Below, piece after piece: positions 13,818 to 21,364 of a stretch of DNA of 21,364 nt (positions are counted from its first letter, which is position 1; each line of letters begins with the position of its first letter). Where the stretch lies: contig CAKUKR010000038.1 of NCBI GenBank assembly GCA_934663645.1, forward strand, positions 1-21,364, read 5' to 3'. Both the position numbers and the translations under genes were made by a program. A model generated the notes under the pieces. The model saw nothing but the letters and a program-made list of their open reading frames with translations, searched no databases and was not told the origin of the DNA. The stretch is from an uncultured Muribaculaceae bacterium. Lineage in GTDB: Bacteria; Bacteroidota; Bacteroidia; Bacteroidales; Muribaculaceae.

Positions 13818-14489
13818 ATGAAGAGTGCAGTGCAGCAGTGTATGAGCATTGACGACAGATACGACAAGGTGTTGGCATGGTTTCAGGAGAATGTCCCTGA
13901 CCCGCGCACTGAACTGGACTATGACAGCCCCTTTCATTTACTGGTGGCTGTCATCCTTTCTGCCCAATGCTCTGACAAGCGGGTGAACATGGTCACTCCC
14001 GCCCTGTTTGCCGCTTTCCCAACGCCGGTGTCGCTCGCTACAGCTACGGAAGCGCGTGTGCTGGAATATGTGAAGAGCGTCAGCTACCCTAACAACAAGA
14101 CGCGCCACCTGATACACGCCGCCAAGATGCTCAACGAGGAATTTGACGGCGAGGTGCCGTCAGACATCGACTCGCTGCTGCGGCTGCCCGGGGTGGGGCG
14201 CAAGACTGCGAATGTTATTCTCTCTGTGGTGTGGAACAGAGCCGCCATGGCTGTTGACACGCACGTCTTCCGTGTCAGCCATAGGCTCGGGTTTACACGC
14301 AACTGCCGGACTCCGTTTGAGACAGAGCAGGAGCTGTGCCGCCATATCCCCGAGCATCTCATCGCAAAGGCTCACCACTGGTTCATTTTGCACGGTCGGT
14401 ACGTATGCACGGCGCGGCAGCCGCATTGCGACAAGTGCGGACTGACTCAGTATTGCATGGCGTATTCCGACAACAGCGAGCAACAATAA
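13818..14489 (+). CDS. nth: Endonuclease III, DNA glycosylase/AP lyase
   Basis: The 223-residue enzyme removes oxidised pyrimidines and nicks the abasic site in base excision repair. The helix-hairpin-helix LPGVGRKTANVIL carries the catalytic Lys129, and the catalytic aspartate is Asp147 in AVDTHVFRV. The C-terminal 4Fe-4S cluster is complete (Cys197, 204, 207, 213; spacing C-X6-C-X2-C-X5-C). The ATG at 13818 adds a short MKSAVQQC tail; an ATG at 13842 (MSIDDRYDKVL) would also give a full enzyme. It follows pheS with a 12-base gap, so both are probably one transcript. Nothing unusual is seen. Confidence 0.96.
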   Translation: MKSAVQQCMSIDDRYDKVLAWFQENVPDPRTELDYDSPFHLLVAVILSAQCSDKRVNMVTPALFAAFPTPVSLATATEARVLEYVKSVSYPNNKTRHLIHAAKMLNEEFDGEVPSDIDSLLRLPGVGRKTANVILSVVWNRAAMAVDTHVFRVSHRLGFTRNCRTPFETEQELCRHIPEHLIAKAHHWFILHGRYVCTARQPHCDKCGLTQYCMAYSDNSEQQ

Positions 14490-14582
14490 ACTGGCAACGG
14501 CGAGGGCAGTAGCAGGCTGACCTGTTGTGCATTCCGGGATGTGCAGAAGGTATGGCTCGGAAACGCTTGTCGGATAAATAAT

Positions 14583-14605
14583 AACTCCAACGTTTAGTTG
14601 GAGTT
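14583..14605 (-). terminator. Hairpin between convergent genes (minus-side T-rich tail)
   Basis: AACTCCAAC and GTTGGAGTT form a perfect 9-bp stem with a 5-base loop. On the minus strand it is followed by TATTATTTAT, which suits termination of leftward transcription; on the plus strand GGGGC follows with a second small GGGG/CCCC stem. Confidence 0.5.
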
Positions 14606-14659
14606 GGGGCAACCCCTTATTGGTGAAGGATGCGGATAATCTGGATAATATCAACAATA

Positions 14660-14688
14660 AACCGGCTGCTTGTCAAAAGCCGCCGGTT
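14660..14688 (-). terminator. Candidate terminator of the secreted protein gene
   Basis: AACCGGC and GCCGGTT pair as a 7-bp stem. On the minus strand it lies about 45 bases past the stop at 14731 and is followed by TTATTGTTG. Confidence 0.45.
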
Positions 14689-14730
14689 GTGTATTTGAGA
14701 GTCCTTGACACAGGACTCGATGTGTCTGTT

Positions 14731-16101
14731 TCAGAGTTTGATCTTCGTCGCTTTCGAGCCGCGCTTTTCGATGTAAATCCCGTTTTGCGGGTTGTTCACG
14801 CGCTGTCCTTGCAGGTTGTAGTATATGGGCGCTTCGTCACTTTCAGAGTCTGGCTGTATGTCTGAAATGCCAGAGAAGTCGATGTATTTTGAGAAAACGG
14901 TCTTCTTGAAATTGTTCCATTCGCCTGCCACGGGCGGTTCTGAGGGATTGAATGGAAGGGGTGTCATTTCAACCTCAGGATATGAAGCCTCTTCATCGAC
15001 CATAAACACCTTGCATATTTCTGCCTCAGGATATCCGTCGGCATTGAGTTCTGTGTCTGTCACATACCAACGCTCGATGTCGTACATGCCGTCTTCCAGT
15101 GTGTAGTCAATATCAGAGATTTGATATCCGAAATCGTCTGTCTTGCTCTCAAAGTAGTTGCTTGCCATGAGGAGCTTGCCGTTGCTTTGGGTCAGGTATG
15201 CGTCGACTCGTCCCATGTATACTTCCCCGGTTTCAACGCCGAACATGCTCATTTCTACCAGCATCGGGTCTTGTGAAACACATGTTTTTATATAGCCTTC
15301 TGGATACTCAAAGCTGTATTTTGCGGCTTGTTCACCGTCGAAATAGATGAATGACAGCGGCTTGCTGCCTGCAAGTATCCAGTTCATCGGGTCGGTCGAT
15401 ACAATTTGGCCGTTAGACGTTTCCCATTTGATGTCGGAGATCAGAAGCCCGCTGTCAGTGTCCTTGATTGTCACTGGCTTGCCGTCGCTGTAGGTTATGT
15501 TTATTGGTTTGCCTTCATCAAAGCTGCCGTCATCGTAGATTGTAGGTATGATCTGGGTCACGTTGCCGTTTTCATCGCGTATGATGGACATTTCCTCCAC
15601 ATCGTCCAGTATGTCGTACTCGCCGGTGGCGTTGTTCCACTTGTATCGTTCCTCGACAATGCAGCACCATTTCACTATTTCGTCATAGTAGTACTTGGTG
15701 CATTCATTGGAAATAACCGTGCCGTCGTTGTCCTTCATTATGTACACTTCGGTTTTGACATTGCCGTCGATGTACGTGTATTGCTTGATGCGCTCGCCAT
15801 AGTCTGCCTTGTCGGCCTGTTCTTTCACCCGGCCGTAGCTGTCAGCGTCTGATGCGTCGTTCCAGTATTGAATGGTTCTTGACGTGTTGAGCGTCCACTC
15901 GTTGCTGCCCATGTTCCAGTCGTAGATGGTGACCTCTGTGGGCTTGGCGGTTGGGCGTTCAGGGGCTTTGGCCTTGGTCGTTTTGCTGACATTTGTGAGC
16001 AATGCTTTCAGCCCGGCTATTTCGGGCATCTTGAATTGCGCAGCAGCTGTTGTGCATACTGCCGCGCAAACCATGAGTGTCGTGAGTCTGATTGTTCTCA
16101 T
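14731..16101 (-). CDS. Secreted protein with C-terminal tail motif
   Basis: The 456-residue protein has a signal peptide (MRTIRLTTLMVCAAVCTTAAAQ). The body is rich in aromatic, acidic and glycine residues in repeating short segments (NNATGEYDILDDVEEM, IIRDENGNVTQI, PINITYSDGKPVTI), which suggests a repeated beta-sheet fold of the kind seen in tolerance-style YD-like secreted proteins, but I cannot name a family. The C-terminal end IYYNLQGQRVNNPQNGIYI-EKRGSKATKIKL is a tail shared in pattern with the hydrolase gene at 16767-17642 and common in secreted Bacteroidales proteins. It is monocistronic, with a TAATTTTG box upstream and hairpins downstream. The function is unknown. Confidence 0.8.
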   Translation of the reverse strand: MRTIRLTTLMVCAAVCTTAAAQFKMPEIAGLKALLTNVSKTTKAKAPERPTAKPTEVTIYDWNMGSNEWTLNTSRTIQYWNDASDADSYGRVKEQADKADYGERIKQYTYIDGNVKTEVYIMKDNDGTVISNECTKYYYDEIVKWCCIVEERYKWNNATGEYDILDDVEEMSIIRDENGNVTQIIPTIYDDGSFDEGKPINITYSDGKPVTIKDTDSGLLISDIKWETSNGQIVSTDPMNWILAGSKPLSFIYFDGEQAAKYSFEYPEGYIKTCVSQDPMLVEMSMFGVETGEVYMGRVDAYLTQSNGKLLMASNYFESKTDDFGYQISDIDYTLEDGMYDIERWYVTDTELNADGYPEAEICKVFMVDEEASYPEVEMTPLPFNPSEPPVAGEWNNFKKTVFSKYIDFSGISDIQPDSESDEAPIYYNLQGQRVNNPQNGIYIEKRGSKATKIKL

Positions 16102-16159
16102 AATGTGATTCGTTATTGGTAGTTCTGTCCCCCGGCGTTATGTCGGCGGCTATCATGTG

Positions 16160-16167
16160 CAAAATTA
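16160..16167 (-). promoter_or_regulatory. -7 promoter box of the secreted protein gene
   Basis: Minus-strand TAATTTTG matches TAnnTTTG and lies about 58 bases before the ATG at 16101. No TTG is found at the 20-base distance, so the match is partial. Confidence 0.45.
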
Positions 16168-16289
16168 GAAACAACGCCGCTCTCGTGAGTGAATAAATCA
16201 GACGCTCGTATGTATAAATCGGACAACCACTGGTTTTCAATGATGTAAGCATTGCAATTCGGCTGTCGCCTGTGTTTGCACTATGGCGT

Positions 16290-16709
16290 TTATGCTTTCT
16301 TGCGGCGGAAATAGGACTTGCGTTTCAGCGTATGCCCTCCAGCGATGATGATGAACGCGAAGCCGATTTTGCCGTGCCAGCCGCCGACTCCGGTATGCTG
16401 GCCTTGGGCTATCCACAGCACAGCTGCTACGATGCCTGTCAATGCGGACAGCACCCAAGCCACTGCGAGTATGCGCGTGACCGGGCTTTTCAGTTTGCGG
16501 AATTTCGATATTGTTTTGCGCCACCCGAAATGCAGGTAGACGTGCATGACGACACCTGCCGTGTACGCTACGCCCAGCACGATGTGCAGCCATACCGGCA
16601 CAGCCCCGGCGTTCCCGTCAATTTCGAGCTGCAACCCAGAGGCAAGCATCAGGACGGTTAGCGCGACAAGCACTCTGTTGCATATACGCAGTTTCGTCGC
16701 TTTTTTCGT
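16290..16709 (-). CDS. Small histidine-containing membrane protein (DUF4405-like); start codon unclear
   Basis: The product has about four membrane helices, with VLVALTVLMLASGLQL first, WLHIVLGVAYTAGVVMHVYLHFGW second, and ILAVAWVLSALTGIVAAVL and GKIGFAFIIIAGGH later. Histidines in helix-like positions (LHIVLG, MHVYLHFGW, GGWHGKIG, GGHTLK) resemble small cytochrome-b-like or DUF4405 proteins, which may bind haem. The frame has no ATG, GTG or TTG before GTG at 16673, which would start in the first helix. Reading back, ACG at 16709-16707 opens TKKATKLRICNR, the expected basic lead. I give the longer span (139 codons) because of this; the annotated start could equally be the GTG at 16673. It follows the hydrolase gene by 57 bases. 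Confidence 0.65.
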   Translation of the reverse strand, partial: TKKATKLRICNRVLVALTVLMLASGLQLEIDGNAGAVPVWLHIVLGVAYTAGVVMHVYLHFGWRKTISKFRKLKSPVTRILAVAWVLSALTGIVAAVLWIAQGQHTGVGGWHGKIGFAFIIIAGGHTLKRKSYFRRKKA

Positions 16710-16766
16710 ATTGTAAAATGCTTGTTTGTGTGTAAATTGTGTGTGTGGAAGAAATGAATATAAGGT

Positions 16767-17642
16767 TTATGGTATGATGATTTTCTTGACTGAACCATTT
16801 GAATAACGCACAATGTTCAGCCCTTTCCCGATTCCACCCATGAGATGCCCATAAATGTCATAGACGTTGGTTATCTTGGGTTCTCTGTCAGGCTTGACAT
16901 ACTCTATGCTGGAAGAAGTGTACGAGAACATCTTGTCGAGCGCCTTGTCTGAATAGGCGTTTATGCAAGTTTCGGAGTGCGATGCGTTTTCAAGTATTTC
17001 AAGTGTCAAGTCCGCTCCGGCCATTTGCTGGATTTCTTTTATGAGAGGATAAACGGACTGGAATTTTATTACACGGTCTGACTTGCTCAATACGCAATAT
17101 ACCGGGGTCTTTGCTATCGCTTCCAAGTCAAGTCCTTGCGGATTGCCCGCAGCAATAACCGCACACGAGAAATATTCAGGGTATTCAGACAGCATCCTCC
17201 ATGCTCCTGTTCCTCCAGCCGAGCCTCCCAATATGAAGCAGTCGTTGCCGACAATCTCGTATTCAGCCGCTATTTCATCAATACAGCTTTTGAGCGTGCC
17301 GTAGACTGGATGCTCTTGACGGGTCTCGCTCCATACCCTGTTTTCAGGGCATTGCGGCACGAATATCACAGCTTTGCGTGTGCTTGCTTCAAGATACGGC
17401 AGGATGTTGGTTTCCAGAAACGAATTCAGGTTTGCCTCGTTGTCATTGCCTACCGCAGATCCTCCGTGGAGGAATGTTATGAGAACTGCATCGCCTGGCT
17501 GTTCGCTGTTGACTGTGGTAATGCGGTAGCACAACGTGTTATATGTGTCTGAAAAAGAGCCATAGCTGAATTGCGTATTGCTGTCTTGTGCGGAAATATG
17601 TGCGCAACAGCAGATAATCAAAGGTGTTAGTGAAAGTCTCAT
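16767..17642 (-). CDS. Secreted alpha/beta hydrolase (esterase type)
   Basis: The 291-residue protein starts with a short signal peptide (MRLSLTPLIICCCAHISAQ). An alpha/beta hydrolase core follows: oxyanion loop FLHGGSAVG near 57-65, nucleophile elbow ILGGSAGGTGAW with the serine in GGSAGG, acid residue in SKSDRVI, and the catalytic His in NASHSETC. These resemble PHB-depolymerase/LpqC-like esterases and feruloyl or acetyl esterases. The last 32 residues (VYDIYGHLMGGIGKGLNIVRY to KKIIIP) form the same tail pattern as in the secreted protein at 14731-16101. The substrate is unknown; a polysaccharide ester is a reasonable guess. It begins 32 bases after the GNAT gene stop with no visible promoter, so it may share that transcript. 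Confidence 0.82.
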   Translation of the reverse strand: MRLSLTPLIICCCAHISAQDSNTQFSYGSFSDTYNTLCYRITTVNSEQPGDAVLITFLHGGSAVGNDNEANLNSFLETNILPYLEASTRKAVIFVPQCPENRVWSETRQEHPVYGTLKSCIDEIAAEYEIVGNDCFILGGSAGGTGAWRMLSEYPEYFSCAVIAAGNPQGLDLEAIAKTPVYCVLSKSDRVIKFQSVYPLIKEIQQMAGADLTLEILENASHSETCINAYSDKALDKMFSYTSSSIEYVKPDREPKITNVYDIYGHLMGGIGKGLNIVRYSNGSVKKIIIP

Positions 17643-17674
17643 GATTATGTATATGTATTGGGTAAGATCATCAG

Positions 17675-18163
17675 TCAGAGCATAAGCTGGTATATCACGT
17701 CCGCATAGTAGTTGCCGAACTTGCAGCCCACTTCAGGCATGCGCCCGGCGAGGAAGAAGCCGGCACGGTCGTGCATGCGCTCGCACGCGGTGTTGCCCTC
17801 CGTGACGCATGACACGAGAGCATGCGCCCCACGCTCTCGGCACTCGTCGATGAGCATGGCAAACATCCGCGAGCCGAGTCCCTTGCCGCAGGCTTGCGCG
17901 TCAAGGTACATCGTCAGCTCCCACGTGCGGTCGTATACCGGGTCGGGCTGCCAATGGTGCGCGTATGCATAGCCGACGACGTTGCCCCCCTCCTCGGCTA
18001 TGAGGAACGGGAACCGGCCGCCCACGCCGAGCCGGCGCAGCTTGTCAGCCATCTCCCCGGCGGTCAGACAGCGATCGGAGAATATCACCGGGCTTGTCCG
18101 CACATAATGGTTGTATATCTCCGCCATTGCGGCGGCATCGCTTTCCTTCCCCTCGCGTATCAT
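17675..18163 (-). CDS. GNAT acetyltransferase, phosphinothricin acetyltransferase-like
   Basis: The 162-residue protein begins MIREGKESDAAAMAEIYNHYV, then VVGYAYAHHW and ELTMYLDAQACGKGLGSRMF, the last holding the acetyl-CoA loop (Q-x-C-G-K-G-L-G). The end GNTACERMHDRAGFFLAGRMPEVGCKFGNYYADVIY matches the Pat/MnaT-like group that acetylates amino groups of small amino acid-like compounds. The ATG at 18163 is used because it starts at the family N-terminus; the frame is open to 18202, inside the HipA gene. Only 7 bases separate it from the HipA stop, so they are probably co-transcribed. The substrate is unknown, and whether it works with HipA is open. Confidence 0.88.
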   Translation of the reverse strand: MIREGKESDAAAMAEIYNHYVRTSPVIFSDRCLTAGEMADKLRRLGVGGRFPFLIAEEGGNVVGYAYAHHWQPDPVYDRTWELTMYLDAQACGKGLGSRMFAMLIDECRERGAHALVSCVTEGNTACERMHDRAGFFLAGRMPEVGCKFGNYYADVIYQLML

Positions 18164-18170
18164 CTTCGGT

Positions 18171-19421
18171 CTATGTGTGGAATGCGGCGGACATATAGTC
18201 ACACTCAGACTTTGGTATGCCGATCTGTTGTGCTGCTTTCCTCCACCCTGCGACGGTGTTGCGTATGCCGGCAGCTATTTGCGCCGCTTCATCTTTGGTC
18301 AGGCGGAAATATGGCGACACCGAGATGGCAAGGTCATAGTCCAAGGCGTTGTCCTCCGAGTCAATGTTCAGTTTCAGCCCCCAGCCGTCAACCGAGGGGT
18401 TTATGTCGTATGCCGGCGAGAGCGTCCAGCCTTGCCGCGTGAGTATGAACCCGTGGTTGCGCAGGTGGTCGTCGCAGTTTGAAATGGCTATGTTGAAAGC
18501 TATCCGTGTCCACAGCTGCCGAAGGTCGCCATCAGGGTCGCAGCCGTTTTCTGACAGGAACTCTGCCAAGTCGAGATAGCTCGCCTCGTCCTCGCCGTCG
18601 GTTTTCCCGAGCATTGTCATGGCAGATGCGAAATGCAGCCGTTCCCCTTTAGCGTTGCGGTCAAACCTCCTTGTTAGAAACGTGTGGTGTCTGCCTCCGA
18701 ATTTGCGCAGTGCCGATGCCGACATTGTGATGCCGCACTGTGTGGCGAGCCTGTATGCGACCATCTCCCATGCGCCTATGTCGTATTCGTCATAACGGCT
18801 TGGGAACTTGGCTATCCACAGGCGGCTATCCGTGTCGCGGATGCTGGCTTTCGGGCGTGCGCCGCCGAGTGAGCTGCCCGGAGCGAAAATCATGCGTATC
18901 CATTTGGCCTCGTCGCTGTCGCTTTTGTATATGCCTGACTCATATTGCGAGCATGCGTATTCCAGTTCGCGCAGCGAGGCCCATGGCGGTGTGGCGAGGC
19001 TATGGCTGTTGTCGAGGAAGTCTCCCTCCGGGTCGAGCTTGAAGCGCAATGCCCCCATTCGGGTGTTGTCGTATACGCCGAGCAGGAAGTCTGACTCAGT
19101 GAGGTGCTGGCGAGGCCGGTTCTCAATGCGCGACATCACAGCCTCCCGTCGCTTGATGAGCAGCCGCCCCCAGCGGTCTGGCGACGAGTCAAGAAACAAT
19201 CCGAAATTCTGTTTGCCGCCGCTTGGGTATTGTATGCCTCCGTAGTCTGCGAAATCCGGGTCGAGCTTGGCATAGCAGGGGTGTCCGAGCCATTCGGCCG
19301 ACGGTTCAAACGAGAACACCTCCTTGCCCCGGGTCGCTTCGCTGTGCAATATGCCCAACAGCAATGGACTGGCGATTTCGCACCAGTCCATGTAGACGTA
19401 TATGTCTCGTTGCTGCGGCAT
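18171..19421 (-). CDS. HipA-like serine/threonine kinase
   Basis: The 416-residue protein contains both parts of a HipA kinase. The N-terminal section ends with GLFLDSSPDRWGRLLIKRRE (74-93). The kinase part has SSLGGARPKA (183-192), ATP-binding Lys205 in WIAKFPS, FLTRRFDR, the catalytic loop SNCDDHLRNHGF with Asp317, and the metal-binding Asp339 in SPAYDINPS. HipA proteins phosphorylate translation components such as GltX and slow growth when not held by the HipB antitoxin. No XRE-type antitoxin gene is next to it: upstream is a phosphoglucomutase gene and downstream the GNAT gene. Ser183 or Ser184 may be the self-phosphorylation site, as in other family members. A regulatory or defence role remains possible. 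Confidence 0.9.
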   Translation of the reverse strand: MPQQRDIYVYMDWCEIASPLLLGILHSEATRGKEVFSFEPSAEWLGHPCYAKLDPDFADYGGIQYPSGGKQNFGLFLDSSPDRWGRLLIKRREAVMSRIENRPRQHLTESDFLLGVYDNTRMGALRFKLDPEGDFLDNSHSLATPPWASLRELEYACSQYESGIYKSDSDEAKWIRMIFAPGSSLGGARPKASIRDTDSRLWIAKFPSRYDEYDIGAWEMVAYRLATQCGITMSASALRKFGGRHHTFLTRRFDRNAKGERLHFASAMTMLGKTDGEDEASYLDLAEFLSENGCDPDGDLRQLWTRIAFNIAISNCDDHLRNHGFILTRQGWTLSPAYDINPSVDGWGLKLNIDSEDNALDYDLAISVSPYFRLTKDEAAQIAAGIRNTVAGWRKAAQQIGIPKSECDYMSAAFHT

Positions 19422-19443
19422 ATTCGGCTGTTGTGTTTCGGCA

Positions 19444-19468
19444 GGGCAGGACAGGGCATGTCCTGCCC
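19444..19468. terminator. Strong hairpin between pgm and the HipA gene
   Basis: GGGCAGGACA and TGTCCTGCCC form a perfect 10-bp stem with a 5-base loop (GGGCA), 41 bases past the pgm stop on the minus strand and 23 bases before the HipA gene. No T-run follows, so it may be a REP-like element or a weak terminator. It is in the untranslated leader if HipA is read from the pgm transcript. Confidence 0.5.
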
Positions 19469-19508
19469 GCCCTGTGATGCTCTGATTATTGGCAAGTGCG
19501 TGAGTGCG

Positions 19509-21260
19509 TCACTTCACGCCCAGGTCAGCGAGTATCTGGTCGATGTGCTGCTCTGCCTGTGCCACTGTTTCCTCATATTTCTCCTTGCAGGGCATCTCCT
19601 CGCGCACCTCGACATAGAACTTGATTTTAGGCTCTGTGCCGGAGGGGCGTATCGACACCTTGTCGCCGCTCTCGGTGAAGAACTGCAGCACGTTGCTCGT
19701 GGCCGGGAAATCGAGGCTTGTCGTCTCGCCGCTGCGCAGGTCGCGGCAGGTGAGGTCGGAATAGTCCTTGACAGCCACGACAGGCGAGCCGCCGAGCTGT
19801 TTGGGCGGGTTCTCGCGGAAATCTTTCATCATGGCGATGATTTCGTCTGCCCCCGACTTGCCCGGGCGCACCACGCTCACGCCGCGCTCACGCGAGAAGC
19901 CGTACTTGGCATAGATGTCGATGAGGAACTCGTAGAGGTTCAACCCCTTGTCGGCGCACCATGCCGCCATTTCAGCCATGAGCGAGTTGGCGGAGATTGA
20001 GTCTTTGTCGCGCACGAACGATTCGGCCAGGAAACCGTAGCTCTCCTCGCCGCCGCCGATGTAGCGGCCTTTGCCCTCCATATTACGCATAACGTCGGCT
20101 ATCCACTTGAACCCTGTGAAGCAGTCGAAGCAGCGCACGTTGTTTGCGTCAGCGATGCGCTTGATAGTCTCTGTGGTGACAATGGTCTTCACGCAGTATT
20201 CCGAGCCCGTTATCTTGCCCAGTTCCGCGTTGCGCGTGATGATGTAGCACAGCAGCAGCATCACGAGCTGGTTGCCGTTGACGAGCTGGTACTCGCCGTT
20301 CTTGTCGCGCACTACCAGGGCGATGCGGTCAGCGTCCGGGTCAGCGGCGAGCACGATGTCGGCATCCACGCGCCGCGCCTTCTCTATCGCCATGTCGAGA
20401 GCCTCATGGTTCTCCGGGTTGGGCGATTTCACCGTCGGGAAGTCCCCATTCTGTATGTCCTGCTCCGGCACATGGATGACCATGTCGAAGCCCCACTTCT
20501 CCAGCGAGCGGTACATCAGGCGCGAGCCGACGCCGTGCAGCGGCGTGTAGACTATCTTCATCGCCGCATGCCGCTTGTCGCTTTCAGGCGAGAGTGACAG
20601 CGAATGCACGTCCTCGAGGAACATGCGGTCTATCTCCGGGCCTACTGACTCAATCAGCTTGCTGTCAGGCGTGAACTTGATCTGGCTCACGTCGGTGATA
20701 GCGTTGACATACTCGATGGTCTTGACATCGTGAGGGGCTATCATCTGTGCCCCGTCGCTCCAGTAAGCCTTGTACCCGTTGTACTCGCGGGGGTTGTGGC
20801 TCGCCGTGATCATCACGCCGCTCTGGCAGCCCAGCTTGCGGATGGCGTAAGACACCTCCGGGGTGGGGCAACCCGCGTCAAACAGGTATACCTTGATGCC
20901 GTTGGCAGAGAAGATGTCCGCCGTGAGGCGGGCGAACTTCGGCGAGTTGTGGCGCACGTCATAGCCCACCACCACGCTTATCTGCTCCATGCCGGCGAAA
21001 GTGTCGTTGAGGTAGTTGGCGAGGCCCTGTGTCGCCGCGCCCACTGTGTAAATGTTCATGCGGTTTGACCCTGCGCCCATGATGCCGCGCAGGCCTCCTG
21101 TGCCGAACTCAAGGTCCTTGTAGAACGACTCGATGAGCTGCGTCTTGTCCGGGTCGTCCAGCATCTTGCGCACCTCGGCGCGTGTATCCTCGTCATACTG
21201 CGGGCCGAGCCACTTCTGGGCTTTGGCCTCGACAGCCTTAATCAGTTCTTCATTGTTCAT
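19509..21260 (-). CDS. Phosphoglucomutase/phosphomannomutase-family enzyme
   Basis: The 583-residue protein is a full-length alpha-D-phosphohexomutase, interconverting hexose 1- and 6-phosphates. The active-site serine lies in TASHNPREYNGYK, the metal-binding loop is DPDADR, the sugar-binding loop is GGEESYG, and the phosphate loop is RPSGTEPKIKFY. The layout and length fit the PgcA-type phosphoglucomutase group of Bacteroidetes. The ATG at 21260 (MNNEELIKAV) is chosen because the frame upstream to 21344 includes the promoter and has no family similarity. It supplies glucose 1-phosphate or mannose 1-phosphate for nucleotide sugars. It is read from its own promoter, and a 10-bp hairpin follows. 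Confidence 0.94.
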   Translation of the reverse strand: MNNEELIKAVEAKAQKWLGPQYDEDTRAEVRKMLDDPDKTQLIESFYKDLEFGTGGLRGIMGAGSNRMNIYTVGAATQGLANYLNDTFAGMEQISVVVGYDVRHNSPKFARLTADIFSANGIKVYLFDAGCPTPEVSYAIRKLGCQSGVMITASHNPREYNGYKAYWSDGAQMIAPHDVKTIEYVNAITDVSQIKFTPDSKLIESVGPEIDRMFLEDVHSLSLSPESDKRHAAMKIVYTPLHGVGSRLMYRSLEKWGFDMVIHVPEQDIQNGDFPTVKSPNPENHEALDMAIEKARRVDADIVLAADPDADRIALVVRDKNGEYQLVNGNQLVMLLLCYIITRNAELGKITGSEYCVKTIVTTETIKRIADANNVRCFDCFTGFKWIADVMRNMEGKGRYIGGGEESYGFLAESFVRDKDSISANSLMAEMAAWCADKGLNLYEFLIDIYAKYGFSRERGVSVVRPGKSGADEIIAMMKDFRENPPKQLGGSPVVAVKDYSDLTCRDLRSGETTSLDFPATSNVLQFFTESGDKVSIRPSGTEPKIKFYVEVREEMPCKEKYEETVAQAEQHIDQILADLGVK

Positions 21261-21297
21261 ATTTGCGTCCTTGTATAAGTCATCTTCAGAGTGAACA

Positions 21298-21328
21298 CAA
21301 AAGTAGGCAATTTGCGCGTCCCCTCCAA
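21298..21328 (-). promoter_or_regulatory. Promoter of the phosphohexomutase gene
   Basis: Minus-strand TTG (21328-21326), 20 bases, TACTTTTG (21305-21298), the same spacing as four other promoters in the window. Predicted start near 21294, about 34 bases before the ATG. Confidence 0.7.
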
Positions 21329-21364
21329 CACATTTATGAAACATTAATATGCCCCCTCCGCCTT

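Noticed and set aside
14490..14730. Small RNA or riboswitch in the nth downstream gap
   Set aside because: Two hairpins explained as terminators are visible; no promoter or conserved RNA pattern was found.
19104..20000. Plus-strand frame opposite HipA and pgm
   Set aside because: It crosses the gap between two genes with clear families and has no domain signature.

Overview
The window looks like a Bacteroidales chromosome segment, most likely of the Muribaculaceae type. It is fairly GC-rich and has no recognisable RNA genes or insertion sequences. The evidence is Bacteroidetes-style promoters (TTG, 20 bases, TAnnTTTG, found with identical spacing at five places), short A-rich leaders rather than strong Shine-Dalgarno sites, Bacteroidales-type lipoproteins, a Wzi-family capsule protein next to a GlsB-like glycine-lipid acyltransferase, and two secreted proteins that end in a short 'Y-D/N-L/I-x-G ... 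G-I/L-Y/N-I ... K-K-I' tail. The assignment rests on protein and promoter style, not on a database match.

Layout. At 20-706 is an unrecognised AT-richer plus-strand ORF with an unclear 5' end. At 859-2428 are a minus-strand lipoprotein gene and a compact regulatory pair: an HxlR regulator (minus) and a small cupin protein (plus), whose two promoters face each other across a palindrome. At 10666-2526 (minus) is the centrepiece, nine genes in what looks like one transcription unit with almost no spacing. In order they are a GlsB-like N-acyltransferase, a Wzi-like outer-membrane protein, a lipoprotein, a LegB-type 4,6-dehydratase, an ATP-grasp ligase, a NeuB/LegI-type synthase, a NeuC/LegG-type hydrolysing epimerase, a NeuA/LegF-type CMP-sugar synthase, and an SMR-family membrane protein. 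At 10735-12683 a small PH-domain membrane protein and an AAA ATPase/DUF4143 protein diverge from a region holding four tandem 23-base repeats. At 12741-14489 are pheS and nth (plus). At 16101-14731 is a secreted protein. At 19421-16290 lies a possible operon of a HipA-like kinase, a GNAT acetyltransferase, a secreted alpha/beta hydrolase and a small histidine-containing membrane protein that appears to lack a normal start codon. At 21328-19509 is a phosphoglucomutase/phosphomannomutase gene.

How the genes fit together. The nine-gene operon encodes the start and end of a nonulosonic (sialic/legionaminic-like) acid pathway: dehydration of a nucleotide-HexNAc, hydrolysis/epimerisation, condensation with phosphoenolpyruvate, and CMP activation. 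The aminotransferase (LegC) and N-acetyltransferase (LegH) expected for legionaminic acid are not in the operon. An ATP-grasp ligase sits exactly where they would be expected, and the upstream genes encode envelope lipid and capsule functions. This combination is the best candidate for an undescribed system here: a nonulosonic acid with an unusual substituent, made together with envelope lipid and capsule-anchoring components. The epimerase also lacks acidic residues usual in its family. Which sugar is made, and whether missing steps are supplied from elsewhere in the genome, cannot be settled from the window.
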